Shown: positions 39,001 through 46,379 of the stretch, piece by piece
Numbering within the stretch: the stretch's first letter is position 1
How the letters are laid out: each line of letters opens with the position of its first letter
Origin: Apoderus coryli
Lineage: Eukaryota; Arthropoda; Insecta; Coleoptera; Attelabidae
Assembly: GCA_911728435.2 (NCBI GenBank)
Contig: OU452205.1
Location: 15,382,260 to 15,446,259, forward strand
Length of the DNA stretch: 64,000 bases
Direction of reading: 5' to 3'
Position numbers and translations under genes: made by a program
Notes under the pieces: model-generated
Database searches by the model: none
The model's input: the letters and a program-made list of their open reading frames with translations, nothing else
Told to the model about the DNA's origin: nothing

Positions 39001-39323
39001 TGTTTATCTTTATACTTAGCTGGAAAAATATTTCTTGCTTAATCGTCTTTAAAATGTTGTGTTTTCTGGTAGAATACACAAAAAAAAAACAATTTTCCGT
39101 AGTATTTTTATACGGTATTGTAAAAACTTACTTTAACTCTATAGAGACAATTTTGGATGTGTAATTAAATCAAACATGTAATATCTCACCTGGTATTGTG
39201 TACAGTTAAAACAATGCCAACAGCAACTTTCTCCTTCGACATATTTTTTCGCTTGGCCCATATTGCATGGTGAACTGCATACGGACTCAGGGGGATCATA
39301 CTGACCTAATTTGAATTGCACTT
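14769..39323 (-). CDS. mGluR: Metabotropic glutamate receptor, cysteine-rich domain to C-terminus (spliced)
   Basis: This is a class C GPCR: extracellular glutamate would bind the Venus-flytrap domain and activate a G protein through the 7TM domain at the plasma membrane, mainly at synapses. Seven exons join in phase: 39323-39190, 36620-36295, 24085-23923, 23867-23654, 18007-17856, 15703-15517 and 15037-14769. All introns are GT...AG. The order is cysteine-rich domain (SVCSSPC, CCWHC), TM1-TM3, TM3-TM4 with the [12 protein letters not shown] signature, TM4-TM5, TM6-TM7 ([16 protein letters not shown]) and a tail of about 150 residues. It most resembles group II-like receptors, including the insect mGluR. 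The N-terminal Venus-flytrap exons were not found up to 64000. Transposons sit only in introns; no exon is broken. Confidence 0.93.
15517..15703 (-). CDS. mGluR: mGluR exon: end of TM7 and proximal tail
   Basis: The acceptor ATTTATTTCAG precedes 15703 and the donor GTAAG follows 15517. It encodes [17 protein letters not shown] and a Ser/Gly/Val-rich tail. The IIL-x-RPE-x-N motif is the conserved junction of TM7 and helix 8 in mGluRs. It joins in phase 0 to TTPK-like TM7 sequence upstream and leaves one base (G) for the next exon. Confidence 0.92.
15704..17855 (-). other. mGluR intron, 2152 bp
   Basis: Contains a solo mariner-type terminus TATACAGGGTGTCTC at about 16974 without a partner. The 81-codon minus ORF at 16654-16899 has no acceptor/donor pair fitting the receptor and no recognisable motif. 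Nothing else is supported. Confidence 0.6.
17856..18007 (-). CDS. mGluR: mGluR exon: TM6 to TM7
   Basis: The acceptor TTTCTTTTAG lies above 18007 and the donor GTAAGTATC below 17856. It encodes 50 codons after completing a split Gly: [18 protein letters not shown] (TM6), then the short third extracellular loop with TANNVALR, then [18 protein letters not shown] (TM7). Both are diagnostic of mGluRs, including the xPKx motif at the cytoplasmic end of TM7. Confidence 0.95.
18270..18757. mobile_element. Decayed mariner-like MITE
   Basis: The left end ATATACAGGGTCTCCGG pairs imperfectly with the complement of the right end (ATATACAAAGTGTCCGT). Further in, TTCATTTTTAAAAGAAAAGCC on the left matches a near-identical complement at 18690-18715. 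The TA flanks and CAGGG-type ends are those of mariner/Tc1 elements. No transposase. The 67-codon minus ORF inside is not recognisable. Confidence 0.6.
19319..21282 (-). mobile_element. Mariner/Tc1-superfamily transposon with about 280-bp inverted repeats, TSD TA
   Basis: The ends are TACAGGGTGGTCAAAAA and its complement, flanked by TA on each side (19317-19318, 21283-21284). The terminal repeats extend about 280 bp and include CAGCGCCTACCGTT-type sequence and CTAGCTAATTAATTTAGTTA near their inner edge. The internal gene on the minus strand is a transposase remnant. The long TIRs distinguish it from simple mariners. Confidence 0.85.
19895..20950 (-). pseudogene. IS630-Tc1-mariner transposase, inactivated
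   Basis: From the ATG at 20950 an intact 240-codon frame runs to 20228, and recognisable sequence continues in other frames to about 19895. The N-terminal part has a helix-turn-helix-type region ending in [19 protein letters not shown] (about residues 95-115), the usual DNA-binding fold. The first catalytic block reads VIWTHESKF, with His where the Asp of the family's T/DES motif is expected. Downstream pieces read YQLDGAPPH (second Asp block) and SPDLSPLDF (third acidic block), separated by a frameshift and a stop near 20228-20170. The missing Asp plus the frameshifts make it inactive. In the intact family it would cut and paste the element. Confidence 0.8.
22130..22900 (-). repeat. Dispersed repeat family B, copy 1, with tRNA-like segment
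   Basis: Read on the minus strand it has a body of about 550 bp (22900 to 22320, with an internal insertion around 22470-22620), a tRNA-like segment (22299-22228), then a tail with TGAATAAAGT..TGTTAGGTTA and a run of ATAATAATAATTATTATT to about 22130. The same order occurs on the plus strand at 45240-45790. Shared body motifs include CTACTGCTATTT, CCCTATCACAGGG and AAAAACTAATGGGTT. Ends like this suggest a non-LTR-mobilised element. No ORF. Confidence 0.75.
22228..22299 (-). repeat. tRNA-derived segment inside repeat family B, copy 1
   Basis: Begins GGGGTTGTAGCTCAGTGGTA, an intact RNA polymerase III A-box region of a tRNA-Ala/Val-like kind. The B-box region is degraded (CTGGACTCAGCTC) and the anticodon arm does not close. 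Not a functional tRNA gene. The copy at 45616 has the opposite pattern, with the B box kept. Confidence 0.7.
23654..23867 (-). CDS. mGluR: mGluR exon: TM4, second extracellular loop, TM5
   Basis: The acceptor TTTTTCTAG lies above 23867 and the donor GTAAG below 23654. It encodes [15 protein letters not shown] (TM4), a loop with [12 protein letters not shown] whose Cys is expected to bridge to the Cys at the top of TM3, then [20 protein letters not shown] (TM5) and the third intracellular loop [13 protein letters not shown] that contacts the G protein. It ends with the first base of a Gly codon. Confidence 0.95.
23868..23922 (-). other. mGluR minimal intron, 55 bp
   Basis: GTAACG at the donor and TTTTTCTAG at the acceptor on the minus strand. 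It lies between two phase-0 exon ends and is the only compact intron of the gene. Confidence 0.9.
23923..24085 (-). CDS. mGluR: mGluR exon: TM3, second intracellular loop, start of TM4
   Basis: The acceptor CTTATTGTAG precedes 24085 and the donor GTAACG follows 23923. The first base completes an Arg codon, then 54 codons follow: [25 protein letters not shown], a basic loop with [15 protein letters not shown] and [23 protein letters not shown] is one of the most conserved signatures of the family and marks the TM3/ICL2 G-protein contact. Confidence 0.96.
24172..24217. repeat. Short hairpin in mGluR intron
   Basis: ACGTTCTATCACTTCACCAAA pairs with TTTGGTGAAGTGGTAAAACGT across an 18-nt loop, with one or two mismatches. 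It may be a short MITE remnant. Confidence 0.7.
26561..26598. repeat. Hairpin with repeated ACTTACCGT motif
   Basis: TGAATTTACTTACCGTTC pairs with GAACGGTAAGTGAATTA across a 3-nt loop. A third copy of ACTTACCGTCGTG follows directly and ACCGTCGTGAATTT precedes it. Confidence 0.75.
27977..28459. mobile_element. TIR element (hAT-like MITE), about 483 bp
   Basis: The ends GGTGATTTATAAACTT and its complement AAGTTTATAAATCACC are followed on both sides by related GTTTGCGTTT/CGCTGCCGT sequence, so the inverted repeats extend over about 50 bp. Internal sequence repeats these CCGTT..CCGTT motifs. No coding region. The target duplication is not clear, so the superfamily assignment is tentative. Confidence 0.7.
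29000..29043 (-). ncRNA. Hammerhead-like motif 3, core-mutated, at PLE-1 3' end
   Basis: Stem I is six perfect pairs (UUACAC with GUGUAA). Stem III is ACAUGU and the cleavage-site base is C. Stem II CCAC-UGU-GUGG forms, but with a mismatch near its base. The first core box reads UUGAUAA rather than CUGANGA (positions C3 and G8 changed), so it should not self-cleave. Its place after the GIY-YIG segment fits Penelope terminal repeats. Confidence 0.6.
29220..30532 (-). pseudogene. Penelope RT + GIY-YIG endonuclease, broken
   Basis: Three open segments in different frames: 30532-30248 with [14 protein letters not shown] (RT motif A, catalytic Asp), 30187-29984 with [13 protein letters not shown] (motif B) and [12 protein letters not shown] (motif C, YVDD), and about 29980-29288 with INFLDLTI and the GIY-YIG nuclease [20 protein letters not shown] with its cysteine cluster and RIKEH. 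Frameshifts near 30240 and 29980-29812 and a stop at 29288 break it. The intact protein would reverse-transcribe the element RNA at nicked target DNA. The N-terminal fingers region is absent. Confidence 0.88.
30546..36294. other. Intronic AT-rich DNA with few recognisable parts
   Basis: No gene was recognised in this part of the mGluR intron. The solo mariner terminus near 31280, the A-skewed block 33040-33760 and the GC-richer patch near 34970-35080 are the only visible structures. Confidence 0.5.
36295..36620 (-). CDS. mGluR: mGluR exon: end of cysteine-rich domain, TM1, TM2, start of TM3
   Basis: The acceptor ACCGAATTTCAG lies above 36620 and the donor GTGGGT below 36295. It encodes 108 codons: [20 protein letters not shown] ends the cysteine-rich domain, then [21 protein letters not shown] (TM1 and first loop), [20 protein letters not shown] (conserved loop and TM2) and LVCGFQ, where the Cys forms the conserved disulfide to extracellular loop 2. 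It ends two bases into an Arg codon completed at 24085. Confidence 0.96.
37639..38711 (-). mobile_element. TIR-bounded DNA element carrying a DUF7869-type gene
   Basis: The ends are TGAGGCCCCTAGATTC on the left and the complement of TGGGGCCCCTAGATTC on the right, with AAACC(C)GGTTAAATCCA conserved just inside both, about 45 bp in all. The flanks share ATT (37636-37638 and 38712-38714), a possible 3-bp duplication. Further GGATTTAACCG motifs lie subterminally. The minus-strand gene inside is a DUF7869 remnant. This gives physical evidence that at least some DUF7869 genes are transposon cargo or transposases. Confidence 0.75.
37985..38560 (-). pseudogene. DUF7869-type gene remnant
   Basis: The minus strand reads [38 protein letters not shown] and LYIWKES in one frame, then shifts: [17 protein letters not shown] in another frame and [18 protein letters not shown] in a third. 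These blocks occur in this order in DUF7869 proteins and align with the element at 1-1592 (FTMDLQ.., WNESEGG, HTQMEVDS). Several frameshifts and stops show it is dead. Function unknown; the location between TIRs favours a transposition role. Confidence 0.65.
39190..39323 (-). CDS. mGluR: mGluR exon: cysteine-rich domain
   Basis: The acceptor TTTTCATTTGCAG lies above 39323 and the donor GTGAGAT below 39190. Two bases finish a split codon and 44 codons follow: [37 protein letters not shown] and FNCTQYQ. The cysteine spacing is that of the NCD3G domain linking the Venus-flytrap to the 7TM domain. It ends in phase 0 and joins 36620. This is the most upstream exon recognised. Confidence 0.93.
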
Positions 39324-40049
39324 CTGCAAATGAAAAATACAGTTATGAAATCTCACATAAGTGGCTGCGTTATCCAATATTTTGGTTAAATTACAATTTC
39401 ACTTTTATCCTAATTAAATATTATATTTTACTGGCCGCTGTTACACAATTACAACAAAATTTTAATATAATATTCAAATTAAACTTTTAAAATATTACTG
39501 AAATGAAGTTGGTGGGGTGTTTTGTGTTATCCCGAGGATCGTATTAAAATACATAATATATTATGTGTTATATGTGTAGATAATATATTTTAATCATAAA
39601 AAAAAAACAATTACAATAACCGTCACATTTTTTTGTTCAAACGATATAATAATAATTAATATTTTTTTAATCGCTTACATTTTCTGGAATTTTATAATAA
39701 TGTTTGCCCTTTAATTTTAGAGATAAAAAAAACGGTTTGAATGGAAGAACAAAATTAATATTGCATAATAAAAAATTACTTCACCTTACTATTTTTAAAT
39801 GAAAGATCGGGTGACTTTAGCCCGGCAGGGAGACTTTAGCTCATTTTGGGAAAAAGTGGTAATATCTAAATTAGAATAAGTCAACTTATTTTTAATCAAA
39901 AATAATATAATATTTGCGAAAAGAGATATTTTTTCATCATAAAGAGTTAATCTGACGCACTGATCTGTTATATTATATGTGGTACACGTACTTTTGTCGA
40001 AACATACTACAATCACATATTTACACCCTGGAAAATATCCAAGCAACCA

Positions 40050-41760
40050 TCAATCACATCATCATCACTCAGCTATAGTAGTCCACTGCTGAACATAAGC
40101 CTCTCGTTTATTTTGCCACTCTTCTCTATCTTAAGCCATTTGTATCCAATTACCACAGATTCTTTTGATGTCATCGGTCCATCGTGTGAGGGGGGCGCCC
40201 TCTACTACGATAAGCTTCGTGCCTCGGGCGCCACTCCAATAGTTTTTTAGACCATCTTCCGTCAGTTCTTCTAGCTACGTGGCCGGCCCAGTTCCACTTT
40301 AAAGTTGTTATTTTTTCGATTACATCTATAACACCTGTTCTTTGGCCAATAATCTCGTTTGGTATTCGGTCTCTGAGGGAAATACCCAGAATAGCCCTTT
40401 CCATCGCCCGTTGGGTGACACGCAGTTTCTTTGCTGACTTTTTTGTAAGCGTCAATGTTTCGGCTCCGTATGTCATCACTGGCAATACGCACTGATTGTA
40501 TACTTTTCGTTTTAGACTGATGGGAATATCCGACTTGAAAACATACTTTAATCTTCCAAAAGATGTCCACCCCAAGCCTACTCTCCGGAGAAGTTCGCAC
40601 GTCTGGTTGTCCCGTCCTATTCGGATCTCACGACCCAAATATTTGTAGGCGGTGACCTGGTCAATAGATTTGCTTCCAACAGTTATGTTTTCACTGGGGA
40701 CTAGGTTTGTCATGACTTGCGTCTTTGCAAAGTTAATTCTTAGGCCAACTTCCCTTGAAGCATTGTATAATTTTTCCAACATCATGGACGCTTGATCTAT
40801 ACGGTCGGTGATAAGGACGATATCGTCTGCAAATCTTAAGTTATTTAATCTTTCACCGTCTATATTTAGGCCCATTTCCCCCCATTCGATTTTCTTACAG
40901 GCATATTCGAGCAGTGTGGTGAACAGCTTTGGAGAGAGGGTATCTCCTTGACGTACACCTTGTTCTATTCGGAATGTTCTTGTGTTTTTATGTAATCTTA
41001 CACACGCCGTTGCTTTCTCATATATACCCTTAATCAGTGCAATGTACCTGTAATCAATTCTGCAGTCTGTTAATGATTTGAGCATATGTTGTTGGCTGAT
41101 TGAGTCAAAGCTTTTTCATAGTCTACGAAAACAAGGATGAGAGGTTTATTATATTCTGTTGATTTTTCTATAAGGGTCTTGATTGTATGTAAATGGTCAT
41201 TTGTACCGTACCCTGCTCGAAATCCTGCCTGTTCTTTCGGCTGGTAAAAATCTAATTTTGGAGTTAGGCGTTTAGCAATGATCTTCATAAATAGTTTATA
41301 CAAGTGAGATAGGAGACTAATGGGTCTGTAATTTGCTAGATTACCAATGTTCCCCTTCTTGTGCATTATTACTATAGTGGCGTTGTTCCACTTTGAAGGT
41401 GTCACTCCTTGATGTAGACATTCATTAAATAATTTACATAGGGCTTTAATAACTATGTGTCCACCTTCCTTTACTGCCTCTATAACAATTTCGTCTTCTC
41501 CTGGTGACTTATTATTCTTCATCTCAGACACCGCCTTTCTTACTTCACAGTAGGTTATGTCTGGTACATCTTCAGAGCCCTGGTTCAGTATTCTTGGGAT
41601 AGGTACCTCTTCTTCATCTGGTTTTCTATAAAGTTCTTCATAGAAGTCTTCGACAATTTTTACAATTTCATCCTTGTTGGTAGTCACTTGCCCTGCCTTA
41701 TTTTCTAGTTTGCAGATGTTGTGTTTTCCCACTTTTACCATCAATACTGGGCGCGTATTT
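40050..41760 (-). mobile_element. RTE-clade non-LTR retrotransposon, 5' truncated
   Basis: Minus-strand element. The 3' end carries GTTCAGCAGTGGAC followed by GATGATGATG (40090-40045), the characteristic terminus of insect RTE elements, whose tails are short TGA/GAT repeats. Coding sequence reaches 41744, after which homology stops, so the endonuclease domain is missing. It lies in the receptor's orientation, upstream of its last visible exon. Confidence 0.9.
40171..41744 (-). pseudogene. RTE reverse transcriptase, one frameshift
   Basis: Two long frames, 41744-41070 (224 codons) and 41085-40171 (304 codons), together cover the RT domain. In order they show EMKNNKSPGEDEI, NYRPISLLSHLYKLFMKII, EQAGFRAGYGTNDHLHTI, the motif A region LVFVDYEKA, RQGDTLSPKLF (motif B), LRFADDIVLI (motif C, catalytic FADD), KTQVMTNL, YKYLGREI and the C-terminal WAGHVARRTDGRWSKKLLEW block. 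A frameshift near 41080 just after motif A is the main lesion. It is otherwise well kept, suggesting recent insertion. The family reverse-transcribes its RNA at the target site. Confidence 0.93.
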
Positions 41761-42499
41761 TGGGTTGCATAGTGATGAATCCTTCCCTTGGAATATTTTG
41801 AGCGCGTCCTTTAGCATTTACGCCGCAGCTGATTCGGTTGTTGTCATTTTGCATTTGCTTTCCGAGATTGCTTACGTGAGGAGCGATTTACGATTTAAGT
41901 TTTCGCAGATTTAAGGTAAGTAAACCATTTTTCTTTGAAATAGCAAAAGCGCTGCCCATTCTTGTGTTAAAATATAATTAAACTTCAGTATTTAAAATGG
42001 ATTTTTTAAGCTACCAGAAGATACTGCATTACCCAGTTGCAGTCAACTACAACTAAAAGATAAAACAAAAAAAGTAAATTATAAAATGAATTTGTGTCCG
42101 TAAATACAAATGAAAAATAATTTTGTGGCGTAGCGGAGAAAATTTTGTTTAATTTAGCAGGGCCTCAGTCTAATTCAGTAGAACCAGACCGAGGCGCATT
42201 TTCGGAATTCGCCGACACATTAGCCGCTCGGAATAACTCGGGTGATGCGAATCACAGATTCATAAAGTCCCGACGTTTTAGACTAATGCGTCGGCGATTT
42301 ATGAAATACATTCAACATGCCAACTCCTAAATTCTCGACGTATTAGACTTAATGCAAAGGCGATTTACGAAATACCGGGCGAACTAGCTAACCCATCATT
42401 TTACTTACATAATTTGTAAAATTATCATATTTGCAATTATCAGTAAATTCTAAACAGGACTTTTCTAGATCTTGATATTATTTTAATACGAGAATATTA

Positions 42500-43334
42500 C
42501 GAAAGCATTTAGTAAGTAAAAGTAAGTAAGTAAATTAATTTATTCGCATAATTTGAGTACAACAAAAAAAAAACAATAAGATTGTATTTTTTTTAAATTA
42601 AAACTGCATATTAACCCTTTAATATGCAGTCTTATTTTAAAAAGATACAATCTTATGTTCAAAATGATACAATCCCATTTAAAAAGAGAAATGCCAAAAG
42701 GTTCAAGCTCAGCAAAGCTGATTTTCAGCAAGGACCTAATATACACATAAAAAAAAATATTAAAAAAACATAGAAAGAAGATAATAAAACTACGAAAATA
42801 ATAATCATAAAAATTTAGACTATAATTGTATAATCAAACTACTTCCCAAGCACAAATAATTACGGTCAGTCGGGATTTTTCACAAAAACATCGATTTTTA
42901 TCTTACATATAGGTAAGTTGTAAAAAGAATATCCTGTATTGGATCCCAGATACTTATAAAATGTGTCACAGACAAGATTCAAAAATTAACTGCCCTAAAT
43001 TTCTCACCAAAATATTTTGGTAAAATTAATCCAAATATAAGGGTCTAAAAATTTTCATTTTTTTTCCATTAGAATCAATGAGAGCAGCCTGTTCAGCAAA
43101 CAATTTTTTGTATAGGAGTCTCTTAAATTTTGCATTAGGGAAGGCTTTAAAATCAGGACCAATTTCATTATATAGCTTGGCCAAGTTATAGCTGAAGGAC
43201 ATCCGAAACATGGTTGTTCGATGCTGCGGAACAGTAATTATGTCCTTGCGTCGGACGTTCACATTGTGAACATCAGTATAACAGCTTTGCACATCAGTTG
43301 AGGAAATTTTATTTTTGCGATTTCCAATAAAAAC
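42500..43334 (-). mobile_element. Non-LTR retrotransposon 3' end inserted in the MULE transposase
   Basis: The minus strand encodes a C-terminal RT tail of a kind common in insect non-LTR elements (RRKDIITVPQHRTTMFRMSF, then LAKLYNEIGPDF and FKRLLYKKLF) with a stop at 43026, then a 3' UTR that includes an imperfect 39-bp-arm palindrome at 42567-42652. A run of TTAC repeats at about 42505-42535 may be the tail. The RT core is lost (5' truncation). Confidence 0.6.
42567..42652. repeat. Imperfect palindrome, about 39-bp arms
   Basis: ATAAGATTGTAT..CTGCATATTAA pairs with TTAATATGCAG..ATACAATCTTAT around a short CCC-containing loop. It lies in the 3' UTR region of the non-LTR fragment and could fold in its RNA. 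Confidence 0.7.
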
Positions 43335-43650
43335 GTGGAAAGTACACAACAAGGAAGATGATTCAGGCCATATGTTTTTTAAAGCGTTTCTTTTAGATAA
43401 ATCATCATCATTAATGGGAAAAATTTCATAAAAGCCACGCACGGCTTCTAAAAATACATTCGATTCTTGCTTGGCTGCTACTTAGGATGCAGCCCAAAGG
43501 TAGTCCTCAAATAGCGGACTGTGTTATAAAGTAGTAAACTTCATGATTTTGTGTATCGCAGTTGCCCGTGGAATCAACAAATATAATCTCTGACGACTGG
43601 TAAACCATTGCAACTCTTTGCATAATTGGTGTGCAGAGTGCCACGGGAAA
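43335..43650 (-). pseudogene. MULE transposase fragment
   Basis: On the minus strand the sequence first reads SSEIIFVDSTGNCD, with the FVDST block that carries the first catalytic Asp of the MULE DDE domain, then GLPLG. In the frame of 43442-43330 it reads INDDDLSKRNALKNIWPESS followed by LLCTFHV, the second Asp region and the C-x2-H signature. Upstream and downstream parts are missing, and a stop and frameshift separate the two blocks. The coding sequence is cut after LLCTFHV by non-LTR sequence at about 43335. Its position between the TIRs confirms the MULE call. Confidence 0.75.
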
Positions 43651-44174
43651 TCAAAGTGTTTTTAACAGCTCAAAAAACGAAAAGATATTCTTAGTTTGAG
43701 ATGGGCAATTTCATATGTAAATCGCTGACGCATTAGTCTAATACGTCGGGACTTTATGAATATGTGATTCATATCACCCGAGTTGTTCCGAGCGGCTAAT
43801 GTGTCGGCGAATTCCGAAAATGCGACCGAGGCATGGGTCGACAGATACTGACGAATTCGTTTTGCTCTTATTATGAGCTCGTCAGAGTAACATAGTCGTT
43901 GCCCATCTAGAATATCGGCCTGCATTTAATCAGAATGAGATATAAAACAGTAGATATGTAAACTAGTACCATCTACATATACACATAGTAATGCATATCC
44001 CACCATAAATAGGCCGATCAAATCCAATGTATAGCTAACACCAGCCGTAAAAATAGAAATAAAAATAGAAATGAAATGAAAATATTATAAACACAAACGT
44101 TATCAAAAAAAGTAAAGACCTGATATGATATTTCTCACTAATCTGTCTCAGAATCGGAATCCAGTATAAACTAT

Positions 44175-44438
44175 ATGGATGAATCGGATCCAGAAGAGTT
44201 CCTGACAAATGGAGATTATGTTATTGTCACATACCATCTAGAATGCTTTCCGGGTAAATCTGATAAATATTCTGAGGATAATCGTCACGAAAGGGTGCTC
44301 AAGATGGTCCAGACCGATCAAACGACATGGAAATGGCATGAAACAAATATCCTGCAGCTGCACCACCTATCCCAAATAGATGCAGTTTCGGAGCCAACTA
44401 AACTAGCTGAAAATCTATATTGTTTTCCTACTCTGTAA
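44175..44438 (+). pseudogene. Transposase-associated C-terminal domain (jerky/pogo-like), remnant
   Basis: An 87-codon frame from ATG at 44175 reads NGDYVIVTYHLE, then ERVLKMVQTD, TTWKWHE and LYCFPTL before a stop. The pattern GDYV-V-Y, basic loop, W-W-E and Y-FP resembles the small beta-rich module at the C-terminus of many insect pogo/jerky-type transposase genes. An AATAAAG follows within 20 bp of the stop. No DDE domain is adjacent, so it is a fragment. The family assignment is an inference from pattern only. Confidence 0.35.
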
Positions 44439-45239
44439 AGAGCGTTGCTAATAAAGTATTTTTGTGAAAATATAATGAAATATCCAGTGTAATACTAGGT
44501 GTTCGAGACTTATGTGGTTGAGAATTCGATAATTCTTTGATTTGGGAGTTTTTTTGTAGATTTTCCTGGTAAAAATAAAAAAAAATTCACTTGAAAAAAA
44601 AACGTGTTCTTAGAAGGCCTGTCGGGTCACTTTAACCCCCCAAGCAATAGAAAAGGTAAAACAGTACAAAATATGGTGTGGGACAAAGACACCCGAAAAC
44701 GGCGGCTGACGTTACGCACCCTGTTTTTGGCACATTGTTAATAAAAAGAAAAACTTCGCATCATGAACCTGAAAGAACATTCCAAGACTCAAACTTCTAT
44801 GTATAAATACCATTTTTGTTTGGCTGAGGTAGGTATATTTATAATATTGAATTTCAAAAGTGGGTCAAAGTCACCCGAGTTTACGGTATTTCTTTTTTCT
44901 TCTATTCCTTAAACCTTGGGATAATCTTTAATATAGATATTCTAGGTATTGATAATTACATCGAAATAATTTCTTATTTCAAAACGTCTCGGCAGCAGCT
45001 TAATCGCCTTCCAATGTACATTGTAAACAAACTCCAAGTAGTAAGTACGCCATGAAGTAAAAACACTTGACAATGATACAATTAATAACAAATATGTTGC
45101 AATAATCGTTGTTAAATAGGATTTTTAACTTTATATAAGATTATTTTGGCGTTTCAGATTTTTAATATACAATTCGTAGATAAATATATCAACGTTAAGT
45201 TAATTTTAAAAAATAATTAAATAAATAAATACTTTTTAC

Positions 45240-45790
45240 TTTCCCGCTCAGGGACGGACGGATAGAACCATTTTGAAGTCATTCGAGACGATTAAGGCCA
45301 TTTCCTAAATGCTTAAACCAATTGACCTATATTTTGATATATGAGTTTGAGCTGGTCCTGGGATGAACCCATTAGTTTTTGGTTGAAATCGCTTTAGCCC
45401 TGTGATAGGGATGGACACAACCTATCAAATAGCAGTAGGGGTCGAGGATATATCGTTTGAAAGTATTTTTTATGTGCTTTACAGCAATAGCTTACGTTTG
45501 ATATTTACCTCCATAATTCTCGAGAAAATTGTGTTTAAAATTTTACCAGTTTGGTAGTTGGAACCTATATTCTTAATAGAATATATTATAATGAATTAGT
45601 TTAATTAGGATTTTTGGGGTTATTGATCGAGCGTGCGCTTTGCAGCCGGAATGTCCTGGGTTCGAATCCCATCTCTATCAACTTTTTTTTTATTTATAAT
45701 TTTTGAATAAAGTAGTGTTAGGTTAATTTATTGGAAATAATAGAATTATAATAATAATAATTCTTAGAATTATGTTACGCAAGGCATATA
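45240..45790 (+). repeat. Dispersed repeat family B, copy 2, with tRNA-like segment
   Basis: Same order as copy 1 (22900-22130): body with AAACTAATGGGTT (complement), CCCTGTGATAGGG and AGCAGTAGGG, the tRNA-like segment at 45616-45681, then TGAATAAAGTAGTGTTAGGTT and a tail ending in ATAATAATAATAATTCT. This copy lacks the insertion seen in copy 1 at about 22470-22620. Confidence 0.75.
45616..45681 (+). repeat. tRNA-derived segment inside repeat family B, copy 2
   Basis: Ends with CCTGGGTTCGAATCCCATC, a perfect RNA polymerase III B box and T arm. The 5' GGGGTT start is kept, but the D-arm/A-box region is shortened. An oligo-T run follows, like a pol III terminator. Together with copy 1 the family ancestor had both boxes. 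Not a functional tRNA. Confidence 0.7.
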
Positions 45791-45829
45791 GGTATTTTAG
45801 ATTATATTATATCTATATATATTGTAATA

Positions 45830-46069
45830 TGTTGCTATCAAATATATTATTTTTGTGAATTCTAAATAACATACCGGTTTAAGTAATAATATAACAACTT
45901 ATGTGGCGGTAAATAATTAAGAGTAATACAGTAGTATTTCAGACTGAGTAAAGTTAAAATCACTAACTGTATATACAGGATTTTGCTTACATTAACTAAG
46001 AGTCAATTAGATGAGACCGATGGCATTGTTAGATATGTGACAATTTTATATTTATGAGCTAAGAGCTTA
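45830..46069 (-). repeat. Dispersed repeat family A, copy 2, distal part
   Basis: Complementary to 12165-12420, including GCTCTTAGCTCATAA, CAGTCTGAAATAC and ATTTACCGCCACAT. It ends at the TTA duplication of the Harbinger insertion. Confidence 0.75.
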
Positions 46070-46379
46070 GTGCCAGTTTTATTGGTATAGCTTAAACCAA
46101 ATGTGGCAGTTCAACTTGAGAATTCTGTAGTTTAACTATCAACTCATGCTTGAAGTAGCCGCTAAACTGTAAACTATAGTTTAAATATACAAATTGTGTA
46201 ATTTTTAAAAGATATACTTGTACCATTGTCTTTAAAGAAGACAATGCTTGTACGAATTGTTAGTAAAGTAATAGGTAGGTACATATAAATATTTCTGAAA
46301 GGCTTATAAATAATAAAAATAAATTTACATATAAAATAAGTACCTAGTACTATTTGCTTGTGTAATTTGGAGGATGAAT

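Larger units (their letters stand above)
36621..39189 (-). other. mGluR intron, 2569 bp
   Basis: Contains the TIR-bounded DUF7869 element at 37639-38711 and a TA microsatellite near 37140. The remainder is AT-rich without coding features. Confidence 0.8.
42196..43823 (-). mobile_element. Mutator-like element (MULE), 9-bp TSD GACCGAGGC
   Basis: The left end GCATTTTCGGAATTCGCCGA at 42196 matches the complement of the right end at 43823. The inverted repeats run about 110-125 bp with roughly 90% identity (a CACATTAGCCGCTCGGAA block, an ACTCGGGTGAT block and an AAAGTCCCGACG block). The sequence GACCGAGGC occurs directly outside both ends (42187-42195, 43824-43832), a 9-bp duplication as expected for Mutator. 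The interior carries a MULE transposase fragment and a non-LTR insertion. A degenerate second copy of the subterminal block is at 42330-42370. Confidence 0.88.
39805..44886. mobile_element. Possible pogo/Tigger-type transposon delimited by CGGGTGACTTT ends
   Basis: CGGGTGACTTTAGCCC at 39808 and its counterpart GGGTCAAAGTCACCCG at 44862-44877 form an inverted pair about 5.1 kb apart. Further imperfect copies at about 44624 and 44680 may be subterminal repeats. A remnant at 44175-44438 resembles the C-terminal domain found in jerky/pogo-type transposase genes. An RTE and a MULE would then be later insertions. The ends are short, so this reconstruction is tentative. Confidence 0.4.

Noticed and set aside
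39795..40046. 83-codon minus ORF as an upstream mGluR exon
   Set aside because: It runs over the pogo-like terminal motif and does not resemble the end of the Venus-flytrap domain.
43169..43220. CTGAAGGACATCCGAAACATGG as a sixth hammerhead
   Set aside because: The core box does not match CUGANGA and the stem I flanks do not pair; it also lies in a coding tail.
45616..45681. Functional tRNA gene
   Set aside because: The B box is perfect, but the D arm is truncated and the acceptor stem is imperfect; it is the counterpart of the segment at 22228.
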